Source of the DNA: Tunturiibacter empetritectus
GTDB lineage: Bacteria; Acidobacteriota; Terriglobia; Terriglobales; Acidobacteriaceae
DNA length: 64,000 bases
Direction: 5' to 3'
Assembly: GCF_014201375.1 (NCBI RefSeq)
Contig: NZ_JACHDZ010000001.1
Span: forward strand, 62,001 to 126,000
Shown here piece by piece: positions 42,907 through 51,821 of the stretch (its first letter is position 1; the number at the start of each line of letters is the position of its first letter). A model generated the notes under the pieces. It was not told the DNA's origin and did not search any database. It saw only the letters and a list, made by a program, of their open reading frames with translations. A program made the position numbers and the translations under genes.

Positions 42907-43989
42907 CTAGTTGTAGCTGACCTTGCGTTCTCCGCGCACCACGCGGCCAATCAAGCAGTGCCGTTCGTTTGCGCGATTCAGAATCGCCTTGGCCTTCTTG
43001 ATCTTGTCCGCCGGAATTACCGCGATCAGACCAATACCCATGTTGAAGGTCCGCAGCATCTCGTCCTCATCCACGTTGCCCAGCTGCTGCAGATGTTCAA
43101 AGAGCGGCGGCACCGTCCACGAGGCGCGGTCGATCAGTGCCCCCATGCCCTTCGGCAGAATGCGCGGCAGATTCTCGGTGATTCCACCGCCCGTAATGTG
43201 CGCCATCCCGCTCACCACCTCAGCTCCGGTCAGCTTCTTGATCACCGAAAGATAGCTGCGATGCGTCCGCATCAAGGCGGCTCCGGTCTTGTCCTTCAGC
43301 TCGTTGATGTACTGCTCAGGGCCATACTTCGCGACCTCGAACAGCAGCTTGCGAGCCAGCGAATAGCCGTTGGTATGCAGTCCGTTCGAAGGCAACCCCA
43401 CCAGAACATCTCCGACTTGAATATGCTCGCCGGTGATGATCTTGTCGCGGCTCACCGCACCGATGATCGTGCCAGCAAGATCGTACTCGCCATCCGCGTA
43501 GAAGCCCGGCATCTGCGCCGTCTCACCGCCGATCAGCGCGCAGCCGTTGGCTTTGCAGGCCTCGCTGATACCCTGCACCACGCGCTCGATCACCATGTCT
43601 TCGAGCTTTCCCGTGGCCAGATAGTCGAGGAAGAAAAGCGGCGTAGCGCCCTGCACTGCAATATCGTTGACGCAGTGATTCACCAGGTCCTGTCCAACGG
43701 TGTGGTGAATACCCAACTCAAACGCGACCTTCAGCTTCGTGCCAACGCCATCCGCGCTCGAGACCAGCACGGGGTTGGGAAACTTTTCGAGGTCCAGCGC
43801 GAACAGGCCTCCGAAGCCGCCGATCTCGCTCAGCACTTGCTTGTTGAAGGTCTTGCGCGCCAGCATCTTGATGCGCTGCTTGCTGCGGTCGCCCGAGGTG
43901 ATGTCCACCCCTGCATCCGCATAGCTGATGCTCTTCTTCAAGGGGCTCTTGGCCTTTTCCTCGGAGGCGGATGTGGCAGACCGCTTCAT
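42907..43989 (-). CDS. purM: phosphoribosylformylglycinamidine cyclo-ligase
   Basis: Closes the imidazole ring of FGAM to AIR with ATP, step five of purine synthesis. From the ATG at 43989 it has 360 residues (family about 345), with a short Lys/Ser leader before SISYADAGVDI. The glycine-rich SADGVGTKLKVA, GGETAQMPGFY and AHITGGGITENLPRILP segments are all present. The frame is open to 44262, but that stretch overlaps the DCC-family gene and carries no family similarity. Confidence 0.96.
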   Translation of the reverse strand: MKRSATSASEEKAKSPLKKSISYADAGVDITSGDRSKQRIKMLARKTFNKQVLSEIGGFGGLFALDLEKFPNPVLVSSADGVGTKLKVAFELGIHHTVGQDLVNHCVNDIAVQGATPLFFLDYLATGKLEDMVIERVVQGISEACKANGCALIGGETAQMPGFYADGEYDLAGTIIGAVSRDKIITGEHIQVGDVLVGLPSNGLHTNGYSLARKLLFEVAKYGPEQYINELKDKTGAALMRTHRSYLSVIKKLTGAEVVSGMAHITGGGITENLPRILPKGMGALIDRASWTVPPLFEHLQQLGNVDEDEMLRTFNMGIGLIAVIPADKIKKAKAILNRANERHCLIGRVVRGERKVSYN

Positions 43990-44191
43990 CCCTGCGGCCT
44001 TTCTCTGCGCGATTGCGGACTGCAGCGAAGTGGCATCCCTGGGCGTGTCCTGCTCGGACGTGGTGTGATGCGTGGCGATTGAATCGGGCGGCGGGGAGGT
44101 CTCATCCGGCAAGGTCGTGCTCCATATCGTAGTGCTTGAAAAGAAGAAGTTTAGTCTAGCAGGGCAGCGGTCAAAGCATCGTAAACAACCG

Positions 44192-44641
44192 TTATTCGTA
44201 CACGCCCAAAAGTTTTCGTCGCTGCTCCAAAGGTGGTAGAGGGCACGTATCGTAGCGCCCAAAGATTCGGTAGCGGAGGCGAGCGATAACTCCGTAGCCG
44301 AACTCCCGCACAGTCCGTGGCACCAGCCGCCCCAGCCGCCCCAGAAGCCTCCAGGGTGTGGAAAGCAGCATCAGCGCCGCGGCGACCGCGTCCGAACGCT
44401 GGTAGAGCCGTTCCTGCGGCCTCAGGGCATCGGTCAGCAACACTACGCCGTCGGGAAAGCTGTGAATGCCGAAGCGGCCAAGGACCTCGCGGCCAAGGGC
44501 GCTCTGGAGCGGGGCATAGCGCAGTCTCTCGCGATGGTCGTGTTCGAGCAGGAACTGAACCACGCCGTTGCACAACGCGCAGACGCCGTCGTAGAGCAGT
44601 AAAGCCCGGCCCTCAATCTCTGCATGTTCTGGCTCGGTCAT
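44192..44641 (-). CDS. DCC-family thiol-disulfide oxidoreductase-like protein (DUF393)
   Basis: A 149-residue protein of the DCC/DUF393 group. The defining D-x3-Cys-x2-Cys motif is [19 protein letters not shown] near residue 18. The C-terminal half carries [46 protein letters not shown], which is typical. A thioredoxin-like redox role is assumed for the family but poorly tested. GAGGAGAC precedes the start, 46 bases from the divergent hemL. Confidence 0.88.
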   Translation of the reverse strand: MTEPEHAEIEGRALLLYDGVCALCNGVVQFLLEHDHRERLRYAPLQSALGREVLGRFGIHSFPDGVVLLTDALRPQERLYQRSDAVAAALMLLSTPWRLLGRLGRLVPRTVREFGYGVIARLRYRIFGRYDTCPLPPLEQRRKLLGVYE

Positions 44642-44687
44642 GTCTCCTCGGTCCTATGAACATGATATGCCCTCTTATACTGTTGCT

Positions 44688-45977
44688 ATGTCCCGCGCCC
44701 TCACCCGCTCCCGTCAATTGCAGCTTCGTGCTGAAAAGTTTCTGCCTGGGGGCGTCGACTCGCCGGTGCGGGCGTTTCGCGCCGTTGGCGGTGATCCGCC
44801 CTTCGTCACTCATGCCGAAGGCGCCTATCTGTTTGATGCAGATGGAAATAAGTATCTCGACTTCTTCGGCTCCTGGGGGCCGATGATCCTTGGACATGCC
44901 TTTCCGCCGGTGGTTGACTCGATTCAGAAGGCGGCCTCGCGCGGTGCGAGCTTCGGAGCCTCCACTGCGGCAGAAGCAGATCTGGCTGAGTTGGTGACAC
45001 GATGCTTTCCCTCGGTCGAAAAGCTGCGCTTTGTCAGCTCCGGCACCGAGGCTTGTATGTCTGCTATCCGACTTGCGCGCGGTTTTACCGGGCGTAACTT
45101 CGTCATCAAGTTCGAAGGCTGCTACCACGGCCACTCCGACGCCATGCTGGTCAAGGCAGGCAGCGGTGTTGCGACGCTGGGAATCCCAGGTTCCGCTGGC
45201 GTTCCCGCCGAGACTGCGATGCACACCCTTGCCCTCCCCTACAACAATCTCGATGCTGTTCGAGAGGTCTTCGCGGCGCGGCCAGATGAGATCGCATGCG
45301 TCATCGTGGAGCCGGTGGTAGGCAACGCCGGAACCATCGCCCCTGCAGCGGAGTACCTGCTGGGTCTGCGGGCAATCACCGCTGAGTATGGCGCGCTTCT
45401 GATTCTGGATGAGGTGATGACTGGCTTTCGGCTGTCGCTTGGCGGGGCGCAGCAGGTGTATGGCGTGAAGCCGGATCTTACGACTCTGGGCAAGATTATC
45501 GGCGGCGGCCTGCCCTGCGGAGCCTTCGGTGGACGTGCGGATGTGATGGAGTTTCTGGCTCCGTTGGGGCCTGTTTATCAGGCTGGAACGTTGAGCGGAA
45601 ATCCCCTCGCCATGGCAGCAGGCATCGCTACTTTGAGTCATCTCCTCAAGCATGAAGAGGAGGTCTACAACGGCCTTGAAAGCACAACTGCCCGCATCGC
45701 CGAGGGAGTTGCCGGAGTGGCGCGAGAGGCGGGGATTTCGTTGACGACCAATCGCGTTGGGTCAATGTTTACTTGGTTTTTTACGGATAAACCAGTTACT
45801 GATTTTGCCTCGGCTGCGACGTCGGATACGGTCGCCTTTGGCCGGTTTCATCGTGCGATGCTCGACGCTGGGGTATGGCTTCCGCCCAGCCAGTTCGAGG
45901 CCGCGTTCGTTTCGACGGCGCATGCGGAGGCGGAGATTGGAATGGTTCTCGAAGCTGCCCGCAAGTCGCTTTCCTGA
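44688..45977 (+). CDS. hemL: glutamate-1-semialdehyde 2,1-aminomutase
   Basis: PLP enzyme that turns glutamate-1-semialdehyde into 5-aminolevulinate, the entry to haem and other tetrapyrroles by the C5 pathway. From the ATG at 44688 it is 429 residues, the normal length. Conserved features include [12 protein letters not shown], the [13 protein letters not shown] helix, [24 protein letters not shown] and the PLP lysine in [12 protein letters not shown]. Earlier starts at 44640 and 44667 are open but less family-like. Confidence 0.97.
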   Translation: MSRALTRSRQLQLRAEKFLPGGVDSPVRAFRAVGGDPPFVTHAEGAYLFDADGNKYLDFFGSWGPMILGHAFPPVVDSIQKAASRGASFGASTAAEADLAELVTRCFPSVEKLRFVSSGTEACMSAIRLARGFTGRNFVIKFEGCYHGHSDAMLVKAGSGVATLGIPGSAGVPAETAMHTLALPYNNLDAVREVFAARPDEIACVIVEPVVGNAGTIAPAAEYLLGLRAITAEYGALLILDEVMTGFRLSLGGAQQVYGVKPDLTTLGKIIGGGLPCGAFGGRADVMEFLAPLGPVYQAGTLSGNPLAMAAGIATLSHLLKHEEEVYNGLESTTARIAEGVAGVAREAGISLTTNRVGSMFTWFFTDKPVTDFASAATSDTVAFGRFHRAMLDAGVWLPPSQFEAAFVSTAHAEAEIGMVLEAARKSLS

Positions 45978-46369
45978 AACCTGGGCTTGAGATAATTTTG
46001 GGGAGTGGGTTTATTTTTCTGCAGTTTTTTTTTGGGTGTGGTGGGCGGATGAGAATTTGCTGGTTTGCTGAGGTTTTTGAAGGGGGTTACAGGAAAACTG
46101 TGTGTTTGGACGTGGTTTTTTGATGGTGTAAACGTGGTGGAATGCGTGGTGAAGGTGGAGTTTTAGCACCATGTTTTTCGGCTTCGGGAAATACGCCATT
46201 TTTTTGAGATTTATTTTCTGGTTGGCCTGGAGAGGTGGTTCGGACGCTCCTCGATGACAGATTCGGGCTGGATTGTAGAGGCGTTGGATGAGCGTTAGAC
46301 CGGGTTCGTCTTATGAGCCCATGCCGTCATCAACCGCATCTAAAGTAGCTATGTTAGCGAGGTAAAGTT
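45978..46369. other. gene-free stretch after hemL
   Basis: A 392-base region mostly filled by copy 2 of the CACCAC-rich element. The last 130 bases should hold the promoter of the oxidoreductase gene; GAGGTAAAG just before 46370 is its ribosome site. Confidence 0.5.
46010..46219. repeat. CACCAC-rich intergenic element, copy 2 (inverted)
   Basis: On the minus strand, the order GAAAATAAATCTCAAAAA, TGGCGTATTT, CACCACGTTTACACCA, ACCCCCTT-x-AAAAACC is the same as at 10201-10400. The spacing between landmarks is similar. The + strand is correspondingly G/T-rich. Confidence 0.75.
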
Positions 46370-47278
46370 ATGAAAGCAGTGGTGCTACATGAGTACGGCA
46401 GCCCCGATAGGCTGAAGTATGAGGAGTGGGATGATCCCCAGGCGGGCGACGGCCAGATCCTTATTCGCGTGACCGCAGCGGGAATCAATCCGATCGATTG
46501 GAAGATCCGCAGCGGCGCCATGAAGGCTTTTATGCCGCTGGAACTGCCCACCATCCTCGGTTACGACTACTCCGGCGTTGTACGCTCGGTCGGCAGAGGA
46601 GTTGAGGGATATGCCGAGGGCGACAAGGTCTTCGGCCGCGCCGGCAAGACCTACGCCGAGCTGCTTTTGGGTGATCTCGCAGGCTTGTCAAGGCTTCCAG
46701 ATGGCCTTGATCTCATCGAAGCCGCCGCACTCCCGGTGGTGCTGAACACTGGGCAACAACTCATCACTGAGGCTGGCAAGGTTCAGTCTGGCCAGACGGT
46801 CGTCATCACTGGCGCACTGGGCAGCGTAGGCCGCACCGCCGTGTGGGTGGCGAAGAAGCTTGGTGCCCACGTCATCGCCGGCGTACGCGGCTCACAGAAG
46901 AAGGCGGCAGAGGAGCTCGGGGCCGATGCTCTTCTCGCGCTCGATAGCCGCCAGGAGATGGACTCACTGGGCCTGGTGGAGGTCGTCGCGGATACGATTG
47001 GCGGCAACGTCGGCGAGGCGCTGATGGCTAAAGTCAAGCCAGGGGGAACCTACGCCTCTGTGGTGGGGCCTCCACCAAACGCCAAGCTACACCCTACTGT
47101 CAGGGTGGAAGCGTTCGGCTCCCATCCTGACGCAGTGAGTATGCGTTCTCTGGCAGAAGACATCGCAAAGGGAAGGTTCAAAATTTCTATCGATCGGACG
47201 ATGCCGCTCGCTGACGCTGCTAAAGCACACGCTGAGGCGGAGAAGGGCGGCATCGGCAAGATTCTCCTTTTAGCGTGA
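46370..47278 (+). CDS. NADP-dependent quinone oxidoreductase-like protein
   Basis: A 302-residue member of the zinc-independent MDR superfamily (quinone oxidoreductase branch). The GroES-like N-terminal domain begins MKAVVLHEYGSPDRLKYEEWDDP, and the Rossmann domain has ITGALGSVGRTAVWVAKKLGAHVIAG. Structural zinc cysteines are missing, consistent with the quinone reductase branch. It probably reduces quinones or enones with NADPH. GAGGTAAAG precedes the start. The azoreductase gene downstream faces it. Confidence 0.88.
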   Translation: MKAVVLHEYGSPDRLKYEEWDDPQAGDGQILIRVTAAGINPIDWKIRSGAMKAFMPLELPTILGYDYSGVVRSVGRGVEGYAEGDKVFGRAGKTYAELLLGDLAGLSRLPDGLDLIEAAALPVVLNTGQQLITEAGKVQSGQTVVITGALGSVGRTAVWVAKKLGAHVIAGVRGSQKKAAEELGADALLALDSRQEMDSLGLVEVVADTIGGNVGEALMAKVKPGGTYASVVGPPPNAKLHPTVRVEAFGSHPDAVSMRSLAEDIAKGRFKISIDRTMPLADAAKAHAEAEKGGIGKILLLA

Positions 47279-47327
47279 CCTCGCGGAGACCTCAAGAAGC
47301 TGTAAGCGTGGCCGTTCAGCTTTTGGG

Positions 47328-47948
47328 TTAGCGGGCGGATGCGAGGACGGCGGGACGAAACTGTGCGGAGTGCTCTTCGACGGTAGTTGAACCGAAGGAG
47401 ACCGCGGCCGTGTTTCCTGCAAGAATGACTTCGACTTCGGTGATGCCGATAAAGGCGAGGATGCGTTTGAGGTAACCGGACTCATAGTCGGATGCGGCAG
47501 CAGGGAGGCCTTGGTCGTAGGTGCCGCCTGAGGCGATGATGATCTTGCAGGTTTTGCCGAGGACCAGACCTTTGCGTTCGGGCGGACCGGAGTGGGTGAC
47601 GCGGGGGCGAACGATGAGGTCGATCCATGCCTTTAGATTGGCGGGGACGGTGAAGTTGTACATGGGGGTTCCGATGAGGATCTCGTCTGCGGAGAGGAGC
47701 TCTGCGATCAGTTCGTCGGAGACTGCCAGGGCGCGCTGCATCTCGGGTGTGTGTTTGTCGGAGGGGAGGAAGATGCCGGTAATCCATGGGACGCCGACGT
47801 AAGGCAGGGTATCTTCTGCCAGGTCGCGGAGAACGATCTTTCCGTCAGGGTGCCTGGTCTGCCATGCTGTGACGAAGTCGTGGCTGAGGGACCGTGAGAT
47901 GGAGTTAAGGCCACGAGGGCTGGATTGGATGTTGAGCAGCGTGGGCAT
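47328..47948 (-). CDS. azoR: FMN-dependent NADH-azoreductase
   Basis: A 206-residue flavodoxin-fold enzyme of the AzoR family, which reduces quinones and azo compounds with NADH. The FMN phosphate loop SSPRGLNSISRSLS, PMYNFTVPANLKAWID and the flavin-contacting ASGGTYDQG are typical. AAAGGAAT precedes the ATG at 47948. It is divergent from a MarR-family gene with a palindromic operator in between, the usual layout for quinone or electrophile-sensing circuits. Confidence 0.92.
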   Translation of the reverse strand: MPTLLNIQSSPRGLNSISRSLSHDFVTAWQTRHPDGKIVLRDLAEDTLPYVGVPWITGIFLPSDKHTPEMQRALAVSDELIAELLSADEILIGTPMYNFTVPANLKAWIDLIVRPRVTHSGPPERKGLVLGKTCKIIIASGGTYDQGLPAAASDYESGYLKRILAFIGITEVEVILAGNTAAVSFGSTTVEEHSAQFRPAVLASAR

Positions 47949-47989
47949 ATGATTCCTTTCGGGGGGCGGCTCGCGCCAGCTTGTGTGAT

Positions 47990-48006
47990 AGTCAATAAAC
48001 TTGACT
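47990..48006. promoter_or_regulatory. candidate MarR operator between azoR and its regulator
   Basis: AGTCAA-N5-TTGACT is a perfect 6-bp inverted repeat centred between the divergent genes. A related imperfect site (GGTCAAGAAAGTTTACT) lies at 48041-48057. Both sit in front of the favoured regulator start at 48064, as expected for autoregulation plus control of azoR. Confidence 0.65.
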
Positions 48007-48063
48007 ACCTTGCCCCAGTTGACCACTGTTGGATGGAATTGGTCAAGAAAGTTTACTAAAAAA

Positions 48064-48516
48064 ATGAAGAAAATTTCGCATAATATCGCTCGAACCCTGA
48101 TGGTGGCCTCCCGAGCGCATACGTCTGCCGTGACAGCCCGGCTGGCGCTGCGTGGGTACGACGATTTTCCGTTTGCGTCGGCGAGCCTGCTGTGGCTGAT
48201 GGATGAAGGTGGGACGCGATCGACGGTGCTGGCGCAGCGGGCTGGCGTGACCAAGCAGGCGATGAGCCAGCTGGTGCGACTGATGGAACGGCAGGGGTAT
48301 CTGGAGCAGGTTCCGGACCCGACCGATACGCGGGCGAAGGTGGTGCGGATGACCGAGCGGGGTGAGGCTGTGAAGACCGCCTGTGTTGAGGTTCGAGAGG
48401 AGTTGAATCGGAAGGTGGCCCGAGCTCTGGGAGTGAAGGAAGCTGGGCGGTTGGAGGCGAATCTGGATGCCGCGGCGGCTTTGTTTGGGGAGATTGCCGG
48501 GACGAGTCCTCAGTAA
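48064..48516 (+). CDS. MarR-family regulator, divergent from azoR
   Basis: About 150 residues from the ATG at 48064 (MKKISHNIART); an earlier TTG at 48001 would overlap the operator-like palindrome. The winged helix reads STVLAQRAGVTKQAMSQLVRLMERQGYLEQVPDPTDTRAKVVRMTERG, typical MarR. The only cysteine is near residue 103, so a thiol-sensing mode is possible but unproven. It most likely represses azoR and itself until a quinone-type ligand binds. Confidence 0.86.
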   Translation: MKKISHNIARTLMVASRAHTSAVTARLALRGYDDFPFASASLLWLMDEGGTRSTVLAQRAGVTKQAMSQLVRLMERQGYLEQVPDPTDTRAKVVRMTERGEAVKTACVEVREELNRKVARALGVKEAGRLEANLDAAAALFGEIAGTSPQ

Positions 48517-48539
48517 TCGACGGACGCCCATCGTTCTCC

Positions 48540-48605
48540 ATCAGCGCATTGGCCTCTTATTGAATTGTGGATAAACAGAGGGCCGGGCGCAGTTGTGTGG
48601 AGTAC
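48540..48605. repeat. 66-bp direct repeat, left copy (before the cupin gene)
   Basis: Begins ATCAGCGCATTGG and ends GTTGTGTGGAGTAC. It matches 49150-49215 with only a few differences and two single-base gaps. The cupin gene lies between. Confidence 0.92.
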
Positions 48606-48665
48606 CCTGGCTCGCCTTCCTTCGGGTAACAACCTGGATGGCATCAGAAAAGGAGAAGCAAAAAT

Positions 48666-49127
48666 ATGAGAACCAGAATTCAGATCATCGCTTTCGCGGC
48701 GGCACTTTTATTCACCTTTCAGTCCCGGGCGCAAACAGGGGACGCAGGTTTCCCAAAAGGTGAACTATCCACCACGAAGAATCACACGGGGAACATTTGG
48801 CTCAAAGAGCTCAACGCAGGAGACAGTACGTTCGATCCCAGTATTGCTATGGCGATCTATGATGCCGGTGCAAAGCTGGATTGGCACATCCATCCAGGTG
48901 GTCAAGTCCTGCTTATTACCGAAGGCACTGGCTACTACCAGGAACGGGGAAAGCCAATACAAATCGTTCACAAGGGCGATGTCATCAAGTGTCTTCCGGG
49001 CGTAGAGCATTGGCACAGTGCAACCCCGAAAAGTACGTTTGCGTATATAGCGGTTACGCCGACTCAAAAGGGAAAGACAATTTGGTTGGAGCCCGTCAGC
49101 GACAAAGACTACAACAGCGTGAAGTAA
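48666..49127 (+). CDS. exported cupin-domain protein
   Basis: A 153-residue protein with a Sec signal (to about residue 22, ending QSRAQ). The cupin metal motifs are visible: the first, LDWHIHPGGQVLLITEGTGYYQERG, and the second, PGVEHWHSATPKSTFAYIAV; together they supply His, His and His ligands, with a Gln or Glu as fourth. Small secreted cupins of this sort are often annotated as carboxymuconolactone-type or quercetinase-like without evidence. AGGAGAAG precedes the ATG. Base composition is visibly more AT-rich than the neighbours, and direct repeats flank it, which suggests acquisition. Confidence 0.87.
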   Translation: MRTRIQIIAFAAALLFTFQSRAQTGDAGFPKGELSTTKNHTGNIWLKELNAGDSTFDPSIAMAIYDAGAKLDWHIHPGGQVLLITEGTGYYQERGKPIQIVHKGDVIKCLPGVEHWHSATPKSTFAYIAVTPTQKGKTIWLEPVSDKDYNSVK

Positions 49128-49149
49128 AAGCAGGCTCAGGCCGTCCTCA

Positions 49150-49215
49150 ATCAGCGCATTGGCGTCTTATTCGAATTGTGGATAAACAGCGAGCCGGCGC
49201 AGTTGTGTGGAGTAC
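49150..49215. repeat. 66-bp direct repeat, right copy (before the ECF42 gene)
   Basis: Near-identical to 48540-48605. It lies directly upstream of the ECF sigma gene, so it may hold part of that gene's promoter region. Confidence 0.92.
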
Positions 49216-49238
49216 GTACGTTTGTTAGTTTCACCTGC

Positions 49239-50501
49239 ATGTCGCAGAATGTTCCCGAAGAGCTCAGTAGAACCATAGAGACGCTTTACCGGACCGAATC
49301 GGGCAGGATTCTTGCTACGCTGGTGCGCCTGCTCGGAGATCTTGATGTCGCCGAAGAGGCCATGCACGAGGCCTTTGCCGCTGCTTTGGACACGTGGCCT
49401 GAGGCCGGTGTGCCGGATAATCCGCGTCCCTGGCTGATTTCGACCGCGCGCTTCAAGGCTATTGACGGAATGCGCCGGCGGGCGCGCTTTGACAGTGTGC
49501 AGAACGACCTAGCGCTCTACCTCGATGCGCGCAGCAACGAAGCGCACAGCAACGAGGTGCCTTACGAGGATGAAGAGATCGAGGACGACCGGCTCCGTCT
49601 CATCTTTACCTGCTGCCATCCCGCTCTGCCGCCGGAAGGACAGTTGGCGCTTACGATGCGTGAAGTTTGCGGCCTGACAACCGAGGAGATTGCCCGGGCA
49701 TTTCTGGTTACGCCTGCGACGCTCGCGCAGCGTATCGTGCGCGCGAAGGCAAAGATTCGAGACACACCGATTCGGTACGAGGTGCCGTCGCCGCAGGAGT
49801 TGCCGGAGCGACTGGGCGCGGTGCTTCAGGTTGTCTATCTTGTCTTTAATGAGGGCTACTCTGCTGCGGCGGGAGCGGAGGTAACGCGGGCCGAACTAAC
49901 CGCGGAGGCGATTCGACTGGGCCGGTTGGTGAGCGAACTGCTGCCGGAGCCGGAGGTTATTGGGCTGCTTTCCCTGATGTTGCTACAGGAATCCCGTCGC
50001 GCCGCGAGAACCTCTCCTACTGGAGAGCTGATTTTGCTGGAGAATCAAGACCGCTCGCTGTGGAACCGGGAGCAGATCGCGGAGGGAGTGGCATTGCTGG
50101 AGAGAGCGCTGAAGTCCCGCGGCTTCGGCTCTTACACACTGCAGGCTGCGATTGCGGCCGTTCATGCGGAGGCGGAATCGGTCGCTGTGACCGACTGGCG
50201 GCAGATTGTTGCGCTTTACGGCCGATTGATACGAATTCAGCCTTCGCCGGTTGTAGAGCTAAATCGTGCGGTGGCCATTGCAATGCGCGATGGTCCAGAG
50301 GCCGGTCTGGCACATATCGATGCGGTGTTGGAAGATGGCGAATTGGCAAATTACTACCTGGCGCATTCAGCCCGCGCGGATATGTACCGCAGGCTGGGCA
50401 GGACCGCCGAGGCTCGGTCCTCTTATGAGAAAGCTCTGGCACTGACCCAACAGGAACCGGAGCGGCAATTCCTGCGAGAGCGGATTCGGCAGCTGAAATA
50501 A
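49239..50501 (+). CDS. ECF42-type sigma factor with C-terminal TPR-like extension
   Basis: A 420-residue sigma-70 family factor with region 2 (ESGRILATLVRLLGDLDVAEEAMHEAFAAAL, NPRPWLISTARFKAIDGMRRRARF), region 4 (PEGQLALTMREVCGLTTEEIARAFLVTPATLAQRIVRAKAKI), and a 200-residue C-terminal part with the DUF6596/TPR-like character of the ECF42 group (NRAVAIAMRDGPEAGLAHIDAVL, SARADMYRRLGRTAEARSSYEKAL). ECF42 factors are known to be encoded beside DGPF (YCII-related) proteins and to need the extension for activity; three such genes follow here. No anti-sigma gene adjoins it. The ATG at 49239 is chosen; no strong ribosome site is seen. Confidence 0.92.
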   Translation: MSQNVPEELSRTIETLYRTESGRILATLVRLLGDLDVAEEAMHEAFAAALDTWPEAGVPDNPRPWLISTARFKAIDGMRRRARFDSVQNDLALYLDARSNEAHSNEVPYEDEEIEDDRLRLIFTCCHPALPPEGQLALTMREVCGLTTEEIARAFLVTPATLAQRIVRAKAKIRDTPIRYEVPSPQELPERLGAVLQVVYLVFNEGYSAAAGAEVTRAELTAEAIRLGRLVSELLPEPEVIGLLSLMLLQESRRAARTSPTGELILLENQDRSLWNREQIAEGVALLERALKSRGFGSYTLQAAIAAVHAEAESVAVTDWRQIVALYGRLIRIQPSPVVELNRAVAIAMRDGPEAGLAHIDAVLEDGELANYYLAHSARADMYRRLGRTAEARSSYEKALALTQQEPERQFLRERIRQLK

Positions 50502-50537
50502 AAAAAGCGCAGAAGAAGCAAAATTTCCTGGACGCTT

Positions 50538-50568
50538 TGTCGAATTCCAGTCTGGCCGTTCGACTATG
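50538..50568 (+). promoter_or_regulatory. candidate ECF42-type promoter for the first DGPF gene
   Basis: TGTCGA at 50538-50543 and CGACT at 50561-50565, separated by 17 bases, about 100 bases before the first DGPF gene. A near match occurs before the third DGPF gene. TGTCGA-type -35 boxes are what I recall for ECF42 targets. Confidence 0.6.
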
Positions 50569-50664
50569 TAGTGAAGACGGGCAACCGGGCCGCCCGTTAG
50601 CCGACAAATAGCTAAACCGAAGACAAGCCACCCAACCATCGCTCAACCAAAGGAGACTCCGCAA

Positions 50665-51102
50665 ATGCGATTCATGGTCATCGTCAAATCAACCCCAGAG
50701 GCAGACAAAAAAGGCGCCCTCCCCGATCCACAGCTCATGGCCGAGATGGGCAAGTTCAACGAAGAGCTCATCAAGGCTGGCATCGTGCTCGCCATGGATG
50801 GCCTCCATCCCAGTTCTAAAGGCGCACGCGTCAAGTTCTCCGGCAAGTCTCGTACCGTCGTTGATGGCCCCTTCACGGAGGCCAAGGAACTCATCGCCGG
50901 CTTTTGGATCTGGCAGGTCAAGTCCCTCGAAGAGGCCATCGAGTGGGTCAAGCGTTGCCCCAACCCCCACGGCAGCGACTCCGAGATCGAAATCCGCCAG
51001 GTCTTTGAGATGGAAGACTTCGCCCCCATCCTGTCCAAAGAGGAGATCGAGTACAAGGTAGCGAAACGGGCTGAGCTGCCGAATCAGCCCACCGGCAGAT
51101 AG
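50665..51102 (+). CDS. DGPF/YCII-domain protein 1
   Basis: A 145-residue protein of the YCII-related DGPF group. The signature VDGPFTEAKELIAGFWIWQVKSLEEAIEWVKRCP is plain, preceded by a ferredoxin-like N-terminal strand MRFMVIVKST. These dimeric alpha/beta proteins lack a proven reaction; a small-molecule or redox role is usually assumed. AAAGGAGA precedes the ATG. It is the first of three paralogues behind an ECF42 sigma factor and is about 160 bases from the sigma stop. Confidence 0.92.
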   Translation: MRFMVIVKSTPEADKKGALPDPQLMAEMGKFNEELIKAGIVLAMDGLHPSSKGARVKFSGKSRTVVDGPFTEAKELIAGFWIWQVKSLEEAIEWVKRCPNPHGSDSEIEIRQVFEMEDFAPILSKEEIEYKVAKRAELPNQPTGR

Positions 51103-51276
51103 CCGCTCTTGCATCCAGGGATTGAAGCCGGTGTGATCGGTAGCGGTGTCCGCTACCGGTCCACATCAGGTCTTCCATCGCTTCATCGAAGCCGTAAGGC
51201 GCATCGAGTCCGCGCTCGTCATCGCAGGTTTTCCCCGGCTCGCGCGAAGACCGTTACACGATAAGAGGAGGAAATC

Positions 51277-51663
51277 ATGCCGCAATATTTGCTTGCGAAT
51301 TACCTACCCGACAACTTCGACCCGTCCACCATGACCGAAGCGACGGTACGCGCTATCAATGATCTCAACGACGAGTTGGAAGCTGCTGGTGCCAGGCTCA
51401 TGGCTTGTGGCCTCAGCCCAGCCAGCCAGGCGAAGTCGGTGCGAGGGCAGCCGAATGGCGAAGCTCTCATCACCGATGGTCCGTATCTGGAAACCAAGGA
51501 GCACATTGGCGGTTTTTGGATACTGGAAGCCGCTGACATGGACGAGGCACTGGCGTGGGCCCGCAAGGCTGCCTTCGATAGCCGGTCGCGGGGCGAGGTG
51601 CGCGAGATCCCATATAGCAGCCTGCCGGGCGGCACACCTCACCCGTCGCGGGTAAAGCCGTAA
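51277..51663 (+). CDS. DGPF/YCII-domain protein 2
   Basis: A 128-residue paralogue with the signature TDGPYLETKEHIGGFWILEAADMDEALAWARKA. The N-terminus (MPQYLLANYLPDNFDPSTMTEATVRAINDLNDELEAAGA) is typical of the group. AAGAGGAGG lies upstream. It is about 175 bases after protein 1; I find no promoter as good as those before genes 1 and 3, so it may be read from the first promoter. Confidence 0.9.
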   Translation: MPQYLLANYLPDNFDPSTMTEATVRAINDLNDELEAAGARLMACGLSPASQAKSVRGQPNGEALITDGPYLETKEHIGGFWILEAADMDEALAWARKAAFDSRSRGEVREIPYSSLPGGTPHPSRVKP

Positions 51664-51710
51664 GTTACCCCTACCGGCGAAACCGGCTCCTCTTCCGACC
51701 TTTCTGACCG

Positions 51711-51740
51711 GGTCGATCTTCGCTCTCCCGAACGACTCTC
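51711..51740 (+). promoter_or_regulatory. candidate ECF42-type promoter for the third DGPF gene
   Basis: GGTCGA at 51711-51716 and CGACT at 51733-51737, separated by 16 bases. Layout and sequence match the site at 50538 except for one -35 base and one base of spacing. Confidence 0.5.
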
Positions 51741-51770
51741 TGATAACAGAACGATGAGCTTCGGCTCCTT

Positions 51771-51821
51771 GAGTCACAGGAAACAAGGAGTCACAGGGAA
51801 TAAGGAGTCACAGGAAACAAG
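51771..51821 (+). repeat. three 17-bp tandem repeats in the leader of DGPF gene 3
   Basis: Three head-to-tail units of GAGTCACAGGRAAYAAG (R = A/G, Y = C/T), ending directly before GAGGAGCT and the ATG at 51830. Each unit junction makes an AAGGAG, a Shine-Dalgarno-like site, so the leader offers several decoy ribosome sites. Confidence 0.92.

Noticed and set aside
51771-51821. Start of a CRISPR array
   Set aside because: Units are 17 bp with no spacers between them, so this is a plain tandem repeat.
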